The translations under genes and the position numbers were made by a program. A DNA stretch of 64,000 nt, from NCBI GenBank assembly GCA_022822265.1, contig JAJECA010000024.1, forward strand, positions 56,119 through 120,118, in the 5' to 3' direction. Source of the DNA: Acidimicrobiia bacterium. GTDB lineage: Bacteria; Actinomycetota; Acidimicrobiia; Acidimicrobiales; Bin134. A model generated the notes under the pieces. It saw nothing but the letters and a program-made list of their open reading frames with translations, did not search any database and was not told the DNA's origin. Shown piece after piece: positions 7,230 to 15,979 of this stretch (position 1 is its first letter; each line of letters opens with the position of its first letter).

Positions 7230-9812
7230 CTACCCCAACTCCTCAAGATGACCAGATGTCGGGACCTGCGGCTCAGACGGCAAGGGCAGCGCCCCGATGC
7301 TCCCGTTACCACCTAGCAGGTAATCCTGGAGCCTCCAGGCCACAATCTCGAGGGCCATTTCCACAAAGGCCTCCCGTCGCTCACTAGACACCGAGAATGT
7401 TGGGGCCATCAAACCGCCGTCTTCACCGGGCTCGTGCCTGAACAGAGACTTCCCGGGCTTGTTGGACAGGTGTTCGAGCGGCCACTTCAGCCAATAGGCC
7501 CGCCACTTCTCAGCCGACACCTCGTCCAAGTTCGGGATCTCCTTGATCTGGATGTCAGCCCGGAGCCGGAGGTCTTCCCGAATCGCCCGCAGTGACCGTT
7601 CTGCCACCTGCGCCACCGAAACCGGCTCGAATGCCCCGCCCAACTCAAGCAATGCCTGCAACGCCACCAACTTGTAGGACTTGGTGATGGGCTCTGTTTC
7701 CAACGCCCTCAACACGGCCCCAACCTCATCGACAGCTTTCTGATGACTATCAGAAAGCAACTCTTGGCGGCTCAGATAGCGATGCCAACCTCCAGCCTGC
7801 TTGATAGGGCCGCTCCCAGGCTTGATCCCCTGGGAACGTGAAGTTTGTGCCGCGGAGGGTCTCGTATCGTGCTGCTCCAGGTAGTTACGGCAAAAGTCCG
7901 CCAATGCCGCTGCTTCCTCTCGAGCAGTTGATCGCCTTCTGTCAGCCCGCTGAGAGAGCAGCTGACGCAGCAGTTCCACTGCCCCCAACTCGAACTCCAC
8001 CGAACATCCAGGAGGTAACTCGAAGTCACCACCTTCGATTACCTCGCCGAGTGCTTTGTCTGACAACCTGCCTCCTGCCGAGCTCAAATCCAAGAGGACT
8101 CGGGGCTTCATCAAAAAGCTGTGATGGTTTCCCACGAAGTCGATCACCTGAAGCGCTGTCTTTTCCTTGGAAAGGCGAAGCCCCCGTCCGAGCTGTTGCA
8201 GAAAGATCACCGGTGAGTCGGTCGGCCTTAACATCAGGACTGAGCCGATCTCGCGAATGTCGACACCTTCGTTGAACACGTCGACTGCGAACAGCACTTG
8301 GATGGCCCCGTTTCGAAGATCCTCAACCGCGCTGTGGCGAGGGGCCGAGTGCGGTCCGCTGTGGACGGCCACGGACCGCACCCCCCGTTGATTGAAAAAC
8401 TCGGCCATAAATTCGGCGTGGGCGATGGTTGTACAGAAAGCCAGCGTCGGGCCGGAGGCCCTTTCCCTCCATTCGGCCAGCGCCTGTTCGGCCCGCTGGG
8501 TGGTCTCAATGGCATCGGCCAGCTTGTCGGGGTCAAAGCGGCCATTGCGCCATGGGATAGGGGCATAGTCGGCCACATCCTTGATGCCCCAATAATGGAA
8601 CGGCACCAGCCGCTCCTGCCTGATGCCCTCAACCAGATCGCATTCGAACACCAAGTTGTTGCCACAGAGTGCGAGCAGGTCTGCGCCGTCTAGCCGGTCG
8701 GGAGTGGCGGTAAGACCGAGCAGGAACTTCGGCTGGAAGCTCTCGATGGCCCGGCGATATGTGGGGGCGGCGGCGTGGTGGAACTCGTCGACCACCACGT
8801 AGTCGAACCGGTCGGACTCGAAGCGGTCGAGGTGTCGATGCAGCGTCTGAATGCTGGCGAATACCACATCGGCTTCTGGGTCCTTATCGGCACCCAAGAA
8901 GAACCCAAAACGGCCGTCAGGCCGCACTTGGCGGAACGCGTCCCGGCTCTGACGCAATATCTCCTCCCGGTGGGCAACGAATAGCACCCGGCGGAACTCG
9001 GGGCGACTGCTGTCGAAAGCAGCGAGAAGTGTCTTCCCTAGCCCAGTGGCCATAACCACCAAACCACGGCGAAAGCCCTGATCTCTAGTCTCTTCCAAAG
9101 CCCTGAGCGCTTCTTCCTGAACAGACCATGGACTGACCGGCTGGCTGGGTGGCTCAATGGGGATATCTGCTTCGGGAGGTGGGGTGCGGGGAACGCTCTC
9201 AGGCGGTCGCCTCAATCGGTATTCGGCCACCCAGCGAGTGTCGACTGCGACGCAGCGGGGGTCGGACCAAAGCCGCTCGAAACTTTCGACCAGCGGCCCA
9301 ACATGATCCACTCCTAGGTTCCATTCCACCCCGCTTCGTATGCCTGACCAGCTCAGATTGGAACTACCCACAAATCCCCCGGCGACCGAACTGCCGGTTG
9401 AACGGAACAGGTACGCCTTGGGATGGAACGACACTTTCGGGTCGTGAAAGACCTTCACCTGAAGTTGGGCGTCGTTGAAATCGGGTCGATCAGCCAGATC
9501 CAGCAGCTGAGTAAGAGCATCGGGGTCGGTGACGGACAAATAGTCGGTAGTGATGATCCGAACCCGCGCTCCCCTCTGAAGCGCCACCTCCAGATGGCCT
9601 GCAATTAGGTTGACGCCGCTCTTCATGATGAATGAAACGGCCAAATCGATCTGGTCGACCTCCGGGTTGATCAGCCATCGCAGAATTTCCAGGTGAAGGT
9701 GCCGGTCATCAAACCCGTCCAGCAGCAGCGGCTGCCCATCGGCAAAGGGACTCCCGCCGGGAGCGCTCGCCCTTCCTGCGCCCCCCTCCGACACAGCCGG
9801 CACCCTACCCAA
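7230..9812 (-). CDS. PLD-like nuclease fused to SF2 (DEAD/DEAH) helicase
   Basis: An 860-residue fusion. Residues about 50-180 form a phospholipase-D-type nuclease domain with FHPKAYLFR (HxK, 129-137) and FVGSSNLSWSGI (147-158). A superfamily 2 helicase follows: Walker A ATGLGKT (245-251), DEFHH (332-336) and the arginine-finger motif QLGRGLRL in the second RecA lobe. The last 250 residues are a helical domain I do not recognise. PLD-helicase fusions occur in restriction-like and anti-phage systems, and the toxin-antitoxin and HNH neighbours suit that, but function is inferred. The start is uncertain: TTG 9812, GTG 9803 or GTG 9794. Confidence 0.85.
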   Translation of the reverse strand: MGRVPAVSEGGAGRASAPGGSPFADGQPLLLDGFDDRHLHLEILRWLINPEVDQIDLAVSFIMKSGVNLIAGHLEVALQRGARVRIITTDYLSVTDPDALTQLLDLADRPDFNDAQLQVKVFHDPKVSFHPKAYLFRSTGSSVAGGFVGSSNLSWSGIRSGVEWNLGVDHVGPLVESFERLWSDPRCVAVDTRWVAEYRLRRPPESVPRTPPPEADIPIEPPSQPVSPWSVQEEALRALEETRDQGFRRGLVVMATGLGKTLLAAFDSSRPEFRRVLFVAHREEILRQSRDAFRQVRPDGRFGFFLGADKDPEADVVFASIQTLHRHLDRFESDRFDYVVVDEFHHAAAPTYRRAIESFQPKFLLGLTATPDRLDGADLLALCGNNLVFECDLVEGIRQERLVPFHYWGIKDVADYAPIPWRNGRFDPDKLADAIETTQRAEQALAEWRERASGPTLAFCTTIAHAEFMAEFFNQRGVRSVAVHSGPHSAPRHSAVEDLRNGAIQVLFAVDVFNEGVDIREIGSVLMLRPTDSPVIFLQQLGRGLRLSKEKTALQVIDFVGNHHSFLMKPRVLLDLSSAGGRLSDKALGEVIEGGDFELPPGCSVEFELGAVELLRQLLSQRADRRRSTAREEAAALADFCRNYLEQHDTRPSAAQTSRSQGIKPGSGPIKQAGGWHRYLSRQELLSDSHQKAVDEVGAVLRALETEPITKSYKLVALQALLELGGAFEPVSVAQVAERSLRAIREDLRLRADIQIKEIPNLDEVSAEKWRAYWLKWPLEHLSNKPGKSLFRHEPGEDGGLMAPTFSVSSERREAFVEMALEIVAWRLQDYLLGGNGSIGALPLPSEPQVPTSGHLEELG

Positions 9813-9913
9813 TGTTTCGCTCTGTTAGCCGAGACGGACGATTTCGGGCGGAGTGGTGCCCGGAGCAATCCGAGGCAACACAGTTGGCAAAGAGAAAGTG
9901 TCACTGCCGTCAA

Positions 9914-9919
9914 TATCAT
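9914..9919 (+). promoter_or_regulatory. Leaderless -10 of the DUF222-HNH gene
   Basis: TATCAT ends exactly 6 nt before the ATG at 9926. The only purine box (GGAG) is 1 nt from the ATG, too close to act. This supports a leaderless message and the choice of start. Confidence 0.45.
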
Positions 9920-9925
9920 TGGAGT

Positions 9926-11116
9926 ATGGATTTTGGGGCTGTGACCTGCGGGAATGCCAAAGGTGGCGTGCATGTCGATGCCGTTGATGTGGCCGGGTTG
10001 GACGATGCCGGATTGGAAGCTCGGCTGCGGTTGATTGGGTCTTCCCGCAATCGGTTGGAGGGGTTCTTGGCTGAGGTGGTGGCTGAGAAGACCAGGCGCA
10101 GCAGCTCGTTTGACGCGGCGAGCTCTTTGAAGGCCGAGTTGCGCCAGTCGAGGCATCAGGCTGACCGGACGCTGCGCGACGCCGAGCAGTTGGAGAAGCT
10201 GTCGGCCACTCGGGACGCTTTGGTGGACAGCCGGATCAACACAGAGCACGCCCGGATTCTGGGGACTGCGGCGCAGAATGGGCCGCTGGATGAGGCCAAG
10301 ATGCTGGAAGCGGCCGAGACGCAGACGCCGGAGCAGTTGCGCAAGACGGTGCGCGACCATCAAAACGAAATGGCCGGCGACGACGGGGCCAAGCGGTTCG
10401 AGCGCCAGCGGAAGAGCCGCACGGCCAGTTTCTCTTTGCGAGATGACGGGATGTGGCAGCTGTTCGCCTTGTTCGACCCCACGGCGGCGGCGCGGATTCG
10501 CAAGTCGCTGAACAAGGCGACCGACGACGACTGGCGGAGCGACAACCGCCGAGAGCACACCGCGGATCGGCACCGCCGGGCCGATGCGCTGGAGCGGCTC
10601 ATCACCCGCACAATCTCCGCCGACGGCAGCGAGCAGCCCCAGGGCACCACGCTGTTGTTGATGGCCGACTACGACCTCGTCGACGACAAGCTGGGCCGCC
10701 CCCGGCTGGCTGATGGAACCCCGCTTCCGCCACACGAGTTCCACAGGCTGGCCTGCGACGCCGACATCTTGTGCGGACTGTTCAAACAAGCGAGCACAGA
10801 GCCCATCTGGATGGGATCAACCAGCCGCCACCCCAACTTCGCCCTGAGAGCCGCCCTCGAAGCCCGAGACCAAGGCTGCATCGGCTGCCGCAAAGAACCT
10901 GAATGGTGCGTGTCGCACCACATCGTGGAATGGCAACACGGAGGCCCCACCCAACCCGACAACCTCGTACTGGTATGCCACGACTGCCACCAAAAAGTCC
11001 ACCACCGAAACTGGACCGTCGAAAAACACCCCGACACCGGCCGCCGATACCTACGGCCACCCTGGCAAGAACCTCCCAAGCCTCCGGCGGTAGTCCCTAC
11101 ACCCCTACGGATGTAG
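9926..11116 (+). CDS. DUF222-HNH endonuclease-like protein (13E12-repeat family)
   Basis: About 396 residues when started at ATG 9926; the ORF track adds 38 unlikely residues. The long helical first part is DUF222-like (LEGFLAEVVAEKTRRSSSFDAAS). The end is an HNH nuclease: CIGCRKEPEWCVSHHIVEWQ, then GGPTQPDNLVLVCHDCH and KVHHRNW. These multi-copy actinobacterial proteins are often counted as mobile or selfish genes, and their role is unresolved. It is divergent from the PLD-helicase gene and converges with the small-gene cassette 12 bases downstream. Confidence 0.87.
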   Translation: MDFGAVTCGNAKGGVHVDAVDVAGLDDAGLEARLRLIGSSRNRLEGFLAEVVAEKTRRSSSFDAASSLKAELRQSRHQADRTLRDAEQLEKLSATRDALVDSRINTEHARILGTAAQNGPLDEAKMLEAAETQTPEQLRKTVRDHQNEMAGDDGAKRFERQRKSRTASFSLRDDGMWQLFALFDPTAAARIRKSLNKATDDDWRSDNRREHTADRHRRADALERLITRTISADGSEQPQGTTLLLMADYDLVDDKLGRPRLADGTPLPPHEFHRLACDADILCGLFKQASTEPIWMGSTSRHPNFALRAALEARDQGCIGCRKEPEWCVSHHIVEWQHGGPTQPDNLVLVCHDCHQKVHHRNWTVEKHPDTGRRYLRPPWQEPPKPPAVVPTPLRM

Positions 11117-11128
11117 ACTTGTGCAGAT

Positions 11129-11413
11129 TCAGCAATCAGCCACGGATTCTTTGAGACTGACCTTCTCACCTCGCTCGGCTCGGCGGGCCAATTCGCGCAC
11201 CCCTTCGACTGTCAAGGCGTTCTCCCAGGCTGACTCGTCAGCCAAGCGCTCCGCGGCATCGGCTTCTGCCTGCGCGAACTTGCGTCCTACCTCATCGAGC
11301 GTGTCTTGAGAAAGCACATCTTCGGGACGCAGGGCAGGCCTAGCTGCTAGCTCCTTCTCCGTATTCTCCTTACGGGGAATCAGACCACCCTGAACCGGTT
11401 CCGTTGCCATCAC
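11129..11413 (-). CDS. Small hypothetical protein, last gene of HicA-like cassette
   Basis: A 94-residue charged, helical protein rich in Ala, Glu and Arg (LDEVGRKFAQAEADAAERLADESAW). I do not recognise the family. The start is GTG 11413 or ATG 11410; the upstream gene's TGA overlaps that ATG (GTGATG), so the two are translationally coupled. The position at the end of a four-gene cassette with a HicA-like first gene suggests an accessory or antitoxin role, but nothing in the sequence proves it. Confidence 0.5.
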   Translation of the reverse strand: MMATEPVQGGLIPRKENTEKELAARPALRPEDVLSQDTLDEVGRKFAQAEADAAERLADESAWENALTVEGVRELARRAERGEKVSLKESVADC

Positions 11414-11649
11414 CTAGCAAGTATGCACATCGTGATGCTGGGGTCTACCGAGATCGGTTCGTCTTTCGAGCGGGTTTTGTCGCTCTGGCTGGGAACCATG
11501 TGGATGGCAGCGGCCTTCAACCCGTCGTCACCAATTTCTGAAACGACGATCACATTGGCACCGTCTGGGTGCAGCATGGCGGGGCCGTGCTCTGATGTGG
11601 CTTGTCGCGGCTTGTCTAGGCGGCCAGCAATTCGTTGACCATTTTGCAT
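11410..11649 (-). CDS. Small hypothetical protein in HicA-like cassette
   Basis: A possible 79-residue product. Its ATG at 11649 lies 34 bases inside the end of the upstream gene, so either the overlap is real or translation starts at ATG 11577. The central part (GANVIVVSEIGDDGLKAAAIHMV) looks like two strands and a helix. No family is recognised. Its stop is coupled to the next gene. Coding status rests mainly on the tight packing of the cassette. Confidence 0.4.
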   Translation of the reverse strand: MQNGQRIAGRLDKPRQATSEHGPAMLHPDGANVIVVSEIGDDGLKAAAIHMVPSQSDKTRSKDEPISVDPSITMCILAR

Positions 11650-11993
11650 CTGCTGATAACCGTCATATCGCGGCTTCGGGGCAGGCTCAGCGGCGTCCGC
11701 TTGCGAACTGGATCGGCCACAATGTCAGCGGCGCGGAATACCTTGCTGATGATCGTTGTCATCTTCTTGAGGGCGGCGTCGAACGAGTCGGCACCTGTAA
11801 TGAGGAACCAAATGCTCAGTTCTCCGGTTTCGGCCTGGCCAGACACGCCAGCATCAGAGACTTGGGTGTGCAGGCTGTCGGACACCTTGTCGAAGATCCC
11901 CTGGTATTCGTTCTGACTCAGCGGTAGTTCTCGCCCTCCAGCCTTGCGAAGGAGTACGCCGGTGACGGTGACTTCCATGATCGGGTTGCTCAT
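11616..11993 (-). CDS. Hypothetical protein partnered with HicA-like gene
   Basis: About 125 residues from ATG 11993, which has AGGAG 5 nt upstream; the ORF track starts at a TTG six codons earlier. The sequence alternates strands and helices (MEVTVTGVLL, ELSIWFLITGADSFDAALKKMTTIISKVF), an alpha-beta protein in which a strand with aromatic residues is followed by a helix. Similar proteins are, from memory, found next to HicA-like small proteins in Actinobacteria, where they could be the cognate antitoxin. That partnership is inference. Confidence 0.6.
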   Translation of the reverse strand: MSNPIMEVTVTGVLLRKAGGRELPLSQNEYQGIFDKVSDSLHTQVSDAGVSGQAETGELSIWFLITGADSFDAALKKMTTIISKVFRAADIVADPVRKRTPLSLPRSRDMTVISRCKMVNELLAA

Positions 11994-12012
11994 GTCATCT
12001 CCTGAGGGCAAA

Positions 12013-12216
12013 TCAGTGGGGGCATCTGTCGATATCGGATTGTCTGTTGGCTAGCGTCCGCTGTGACGAGGGAGTGAGGGGGATGGTTACTAGGCAGCGA
12101 CCTGCGGGACAACGGCCCTGGAACTTCTTGGCCTTCCGCTCGAATACCCACCCATTCTTCTCGGCGCGTTTCATCATCTGCTCGTAGTCGTTCTTTTGAT
12201 GACGAGGTCGTACCAC
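12013..12216 (-). CDS. HicA-like small protein with Cys pair (possible mRNA interferase)
   Basis: About 67 residues. The pattern NDYEQMMKRAEKNGWVFE, then CPAGRCLVTIPLTPSS and a closing helix ending in Cys, matches the double-stranded-RNA-binding-like fold of HicA toxins, in the variant where the usual His strand is replaced by a Cys-rich CPxG strand. GTG 12216 is chosen because GGAGG lies 10 nt upstream; the ORF track ATG is at 12240. It leads a cassette of four tightly packed genes. HicA toxins cut mRNA; activity here is inferred, since the catalytic His is not obvious. Confidence 0.55.
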   Translation of the reverse strand: MVRPRHQKNDYEQMMKRAEKNGWVFERKAKKFQGRCPAGRCLVTIPLTPSSQRTLANRQSDIDRCPH

Positions 12217-12377
12217 GGACGCGCAGCCTCCGAGCAGCATGATCGGCGATCCATGGGGGAAGTCGTTTCACTGGGTCAAGTCTAAGGCGGGAGAAGTCAA
12301 CGGGTCCCAGCAAGTATGCCCACATCTTGGCCAGCTCGGTCAAGTGTCTTTCGGGTATTTTCAGCTATTTTCAAAAT

Positions 12378-13601
12378 TCAAGAGCCCATGGGTTGGAGTT
12401 CGTCTTCTAGGCCTTCTTCTCGCACCAGGTTCCAGCCGAAGCGCTCGGCTAGGGCTTCGCGGCCTTCGTCGGGGCCGCTGGCGATGATCTCGTCGCCGGC
12501 ATAAAGAGCGGCGCTGCCCCGGGGGCGGTAGATGTAGCGGCCGGCCCGGCGGATGGCCAGAACGGTGAAGCCGGGCTCGATGTTGAGGGCCAGCTCCTTG
12601 AGCGAAGTCCCGTCGGCGCCGCTCAGGCGCGCCACGGGCAGCTCGACCACCACCTCGTCGGAGTCGCCGAGGGCGATCTCCAATATCGGGTGGACCTCCT
12701 CGCCGTGTTCCACCAGCGAGATCATCTGGCGAGCCTGGTCGCCGATGTCCTCGGCGGCTTGGCCCAGGTGCAGCAATCCTCGCAGCGGCGAGGGGTCGAT
12801 GTTGTTGGACGCGGCCCGCAGCACCCACAGCTCCAGTTGATGGTTCATCTCGTCGAGGCGTCCCTCCAGAAGCCGCACCTGGGCGGCCAGGCCACGGTCT
12901 TTGAGGACTAGCGCCGAATAAGCCAGCCCCACCGCGGCCTCCGACAGGTCCTTCATCTCCACTAGCACGTCCACCGCCCGATCCAGATCCGAGATCCAGG
13001 GATCCTCGGGGGCCACCGGCTCCTCCCACATGGGCGCGGCGGCCAGTTGGTGCAGGCGCATTATCCCATCGGGCGAGCCCCGCAAGAACAGCACGTCACC
13101 GGGCATCATGAGCTGATCGCCGCCCACGTCGGTGATCCAGCTGCGTTCCCGCCGAATGGCCATGACCCGCATTCCGGCCACCACGGGCAGCTCCAGGTCG
13201 CCCAGGGGCCGGCGCACCATGTGGGAGCCCTCGTGCACCACCAGCCGGTGGGATATCTCCTCGGCGCTGGACAAGTCGGCCACCAGCTCGGCGGGGATCC
13301 CCAGGCGGCGGGTCACGATCCGGGAGATGTCCACCGCATCGTTGGCTATCCGCTCGATGGCGCTTATCACCTGGAGCACCGACGACATGCCGTCGGCCTC
13401 GCGGGGATGGCGGACCGCCATGATGCACACCGCCCTCATGTCTTTGACCAGCTCGGTCATCTGCACCTCGAGCTCGTCCACCTCGGTGGCCATGTCCGGG
13501 TCGCCGAAGAACAGGGCGGCGTAGGCCAAGTCGACCATCAGCTCGGAGAGGTCTTTGGCCTCGGCGAGCATGGCCCGAAGGTTGCGGGGTTTATCGTCCA
13601 T
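12378..13601 (-). CDS. Tandem PhoU/TrkA_C regulatory protein
   Basis: A 407-residue soluble protein made of two repeats. Each has a PhoU-like helical part (about 2-115 and 215-300) followed by a TrkA_C/RCK-C domain (VVAGMRVMAIRRERSWITD with MMPGDVLFLRG, and IEPGFTVLAIRRAGRYIYRP with LYAGDEIIASG). TrkA_C domains bind nucleotides or ions and gate cation transporters. The next gene encodes an MgtE/SLC41-like transporter, so this protein is likely its cytoplasmic regulator. The ATG at 13601 has GGAGAG 8 nt upstream. Confidence 0.85.
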   Translation of the reverse strand: MDDKPRNLRAMLAEAKDLSELMVDLAYAALFFGDPDMATEVDELEVQMTELVKDMRAVCIMAVRHPREADGMSSVLQVISAIERIANDAVDISRIVTRRLGIPAELVADLSSAEEISHRLVVHEGSHMVRRPLGDLELPVVAGMRVMAIRRERSWITDVGGDQLMMPGDVLFLRGSPDGIMRLHQLAAAPMWEEPVAPEDPWISDLDRAVDVLVEMKDLSEAAVGLAYSALVLKDRGLAAQVRLLEGRLDEMNHQLELWVLRAASNNIDPSPLRGLLHLGQAAEDIGDQARQMISLVEHGEEVHPILEIALGDSDEVVVELPVARLSGADGTSLKELALNIEPGFTVLAIRRAGRYIYRPRGSAALYAGDEIIASGPDEGREALAERFGWNLVREEGLEDELQPMGS

Positions 13602-13675
13602 TGTTGAGTCTCTCCAAGTTAGCCATCAGAGTTAGCCGCCAGTACTGGAATCAGTCATTTGCCCTTCACCCTGCC

Positions 13676-14932
13676 TCACCCCGCCCCAACAGCCTCGATG
13701 GCGAACACCAGGGTGAGGGCGCCCACCAAGTCGAGCACTGCGGTCACCGTCGGGATGCCCACGCTGTCGGGGTCGATTCCGAAACGGACGGCGGCAATGG
13801 TCCCGTAGTAGGCCACGGCCACCACAACGACCACCGCCAGGATTCCGCCGATCAGCGCCACCCCCACCAGCCGTCCCACCCCCGGCCCGGCCAGATCCAC
13901 CAGCGATCCCGCTCCCTGCGACACCAGGGCCACGATCACGAACACCGGTAGCGCCAGCCCGATGGTCACCCCCACGTCGGTGCGGGCCCCCCGCTGGGGC
14001 ACGACCGAGGGGCCGATCAAGCCCAGGTGGAGCTTGCTGGACAGCCGATTGGTCAAGATGCCGCCCACCGCGCCGGCGGTGGCCAGAAAGCCGGGAATAA
14101 GAACCAGCAGCACGGGGCGCTCGGAGAACACCTCAAACCGGTTCTCCACCGTCACCCCGGCCATAAGCGACAAGAACCCGGCCAGTACCAGCACCGGGAT
14201 GGACTCCCGCAGAACGGTCCGCAGTTCGGGGGCCCTGGAGCGGAGCGCGGCCGCTGACGCCACAACCGTGACAGCCGCCAATAGCCCGGCGATCACCGGG
14301 GTGGCGGTGTCGATGCGCACCAGATAGGACGCCAAGATGAGCGCGGGCAATGCCAGCACGTCGCCGGCTGCGGTCACCATGGGGGCGGTCACGTTGTCGG
14401 GGTCGAGGCCCCAGCGCACCGATCCGGTGGCCATGCCCAGCGTCACCAGCAGCACGAACACCGAGGCCAGCATCCCGCCCACCACCGAGATAACCACGTA
14501 GTCGGCCACGCCGATGGCGTTTTCCACCCCGAGGTTCGAAGCCATAGCCGAGGCCAAAAGGGCCAGCACCAGCGTCATGAGGAGGGTCAGAACCAAAGAG
14601 GCCCACACGTTTTGGCCCACCACGCTAGACGACCGCAGCGACAGCCGGAACGTGCCGGTGTGGATGGCGGTTCCCAGCCGACTGCCCAGGGCTCCGAAGA
14701 TCTTCCCCGGCAGCGCGATGGCCGCTGGCACCAACAGCAGCAGGCCGGGCAGCTCGGCCAGCCGCTCGTGGCTTCGACCCAGCACCAAGCCGGCGACAAC
14801 GCTGGTAACCGCCAAGATGCACAGCGCCCCCAGCGACTGGCGCACGCCGCGGGGATCGGGTCCCAGCAGCCGGACCGGTTGCAGGCGGCTGCCCGACCGC
14901 CGCAGGAGGGTGAGCATTGTGCGGGAGAGCAT
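13676..14932 (-). CDS. MgtE/SLC41-type divalent cation transporter
   Basis: A 418-residue membrane protein with two copies of the MgtE transmembrane domain. The pore motifs recur: PGLLLLVPAAIALPGKIFG with GSRLGTAIHTG, and LVLIPGFLATAGAVGG with TNRLSSKLHLG. The partner loops WGLDPDNVTAPMVTAAGD and FGIDPDSVGIPTVTAVLD also repeat. There is no N-terminal CBS domain, as in SLC41-like members; regulation is probably supplied by the adjacent PhoU-TrkA_C protein. Likely substrate is Mg2+ or a similar ion. A second ATG at 14917 is possible. Confidence 0.87.
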   Translation of the reverse strand: MLSRTMLTLLRRSGSRLQPVRLLGPDPRGVRQSLGALCILAVTSVVAGLVLGRSHERLAELPGLLLLVPAAIALPGKIFGALGSRLGTAIHTGTFRLSLRSSSVVGQNVWASLVLTLLMTLVLALLASAMASNLGVENAIGVADYVVISVVGGMLASVFVLLVTLGMATGSVRWGLDPDNVTAPMVTAAGDVLALPALILASYLVRIDTATPVIAGLLAAVTVVASAAALRSRAPELRTVLRESIPVLVLAGFLSLMAGVTVENRFEVFSERPVLLVLIPGFLATAGAVGGILTNRLSSKLHLGLIGPSVVPQRGARTDVGVTIGLALPVFVIVALVSQGAGSLVDLAGPGVGRLVGVALIGGILAVVVVVAVAYYGTIAAVRFGIDPDSVGIPTVTAVLDLVGALTLVFAIEAVGAG

Positions 14933-14952
14933 GAGGATGACTTCCCGCCCGG

Positions 14953-15882
14953 CTACCCCGCGGCGGCCTGTCCCAGTTGGCGCAGACGCCGCTGGCAGTG
15001 CTCCCAGGCCTCCGACAAGATGTCGGCCACCGGGCGCACCTCGTCGATGCGGCCCATCACCTGGCCGCCGAAGGGGACGGCCACGTCCATCTGCCCGCCG
15101 AAGTACTGGTCCATGAGCCGGTCGAGGCCGGGCATCTGCACCTGGTCGTGGTGCTCCATCTCGGCGGTGAGGTCGGTTCGCAGCGCCCGCATGCCGGGCC
15201 GCCCGAACCGGTTCAACAACACGGTGTCGGTCTCCGCGGCGGCCACCACGGCCTGCTTCCAGTTGTCGTGTACCGGCGACTCAGCGGCCGACAGCATCCT
15301 GGTGCCCATCTGCACCCCGTCGGCCCCCAGCGCCAGAGCCGCCGCCATGGACACCCCGTCGCAGATGCCCCCGGCCGCGATGACCGGCACGTCCACCTCG
15401 GCCACCACCAGCGGGGCCAGCACCATGGTGGACGAGCCGTGGGGGTTCTTGAATCCGCCGCCCTCCACGCCCTCCACGATTAGGCCGTCCACTCCGGCGT
15501 CCACCGCCTTGAGGGCGCCCCGAAAGGTGGGCACCACGTGGAAGACGGTGATCCCAGCGTCCTTCAGCATGGCGGTGAACCGGTTGGGGTCCCCCGCCGA
15601 GGTGGTCACGAACCCCACCTCGTGCTCGATGACAAAATCAATGACAGTGGCGTCGGGCACCAGCAGCTGGGCGATGTTCACCCCCCACGGCCGGTCGGTG
15701 AGGTCGCGCATCTTGGCGATCTCCACCTTGATGTCGTCGAGCTGGCCTGAGGAGGTCTCGATGATGCCCATGGCCCCGGCGTTGGACACCGCCGAGGCCA
15801 GCTGGGCCCGGGCGATGTAGCCCATGGGGGCCTGCACCACGGGGATGTCGATGCCCAGCAGTTCGGTAATCCGGGTTCTCAT
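14953..15882 (-). CDS. Nitronate monooxygenase-family FMN protein
   Basis: A 309-residue TIM-barrel flavoprotein. It has IPVVQAPMG at the first strand, SAVSNAGAMGIIETSS, IVEGVEGGG, VIAAGGICDG and ADGVQMGTRML, the FMN phosphate-binding set of the 2-nitropropane dioxygenase/nitronate monooxygenase family. Close relatives also include enoyl reductases, so the native substrate is open. Length is normal. It sits 20 bases upstream of the MgtE-like gene's end and is read away from it, with no clear functional link to either neighbour. Confidence 0.85.
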   Translation of the reverse strand: MRTRITELLGIDIPVVQAPMGYIARAQLASAVSNAGAMGIIETSSGQLDDIKVEIAKMRDLTDRPWGVNIAQLLVPDATVIDFVIEHEVGFVTTSAGDPNRFTAMLKDAGITVFHVVPTFRGALKAVDAGVDGLIVEGVEGGGFKNPHGSSTMVLAPLVVAEVDVPVIAAGGICDGVSMAAALALGADGVQMGTRMLSAAESPVHDNWKQAVVAAAETDTVLLNRFGRPGMRALRTDLTAEMEHHDQVQMPGLDRLMDQYFGGQMDVAVPFGGQVMGRIDEVRPVADILSEAWEHCQRRLRQLGQAAAG

Positions 15883-15979
15883 GGCGCCAGCCTCATCGGC
15901 AGCGGCGTCTTGGGAGAAATCCGAGGCCGCACGGCATCCACCCCAACGAGCACATTTCCATTGGCCGGGATGGGAGCAA

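Noticed and set aside
9671-10789. 372-residue minus-strand ORF overlapping the DUF222 gene
   Set aside because: It is antisense to a clear DUF222 coding region, low complexity, and its end merely reproduces helicase codons in a shifted frame.
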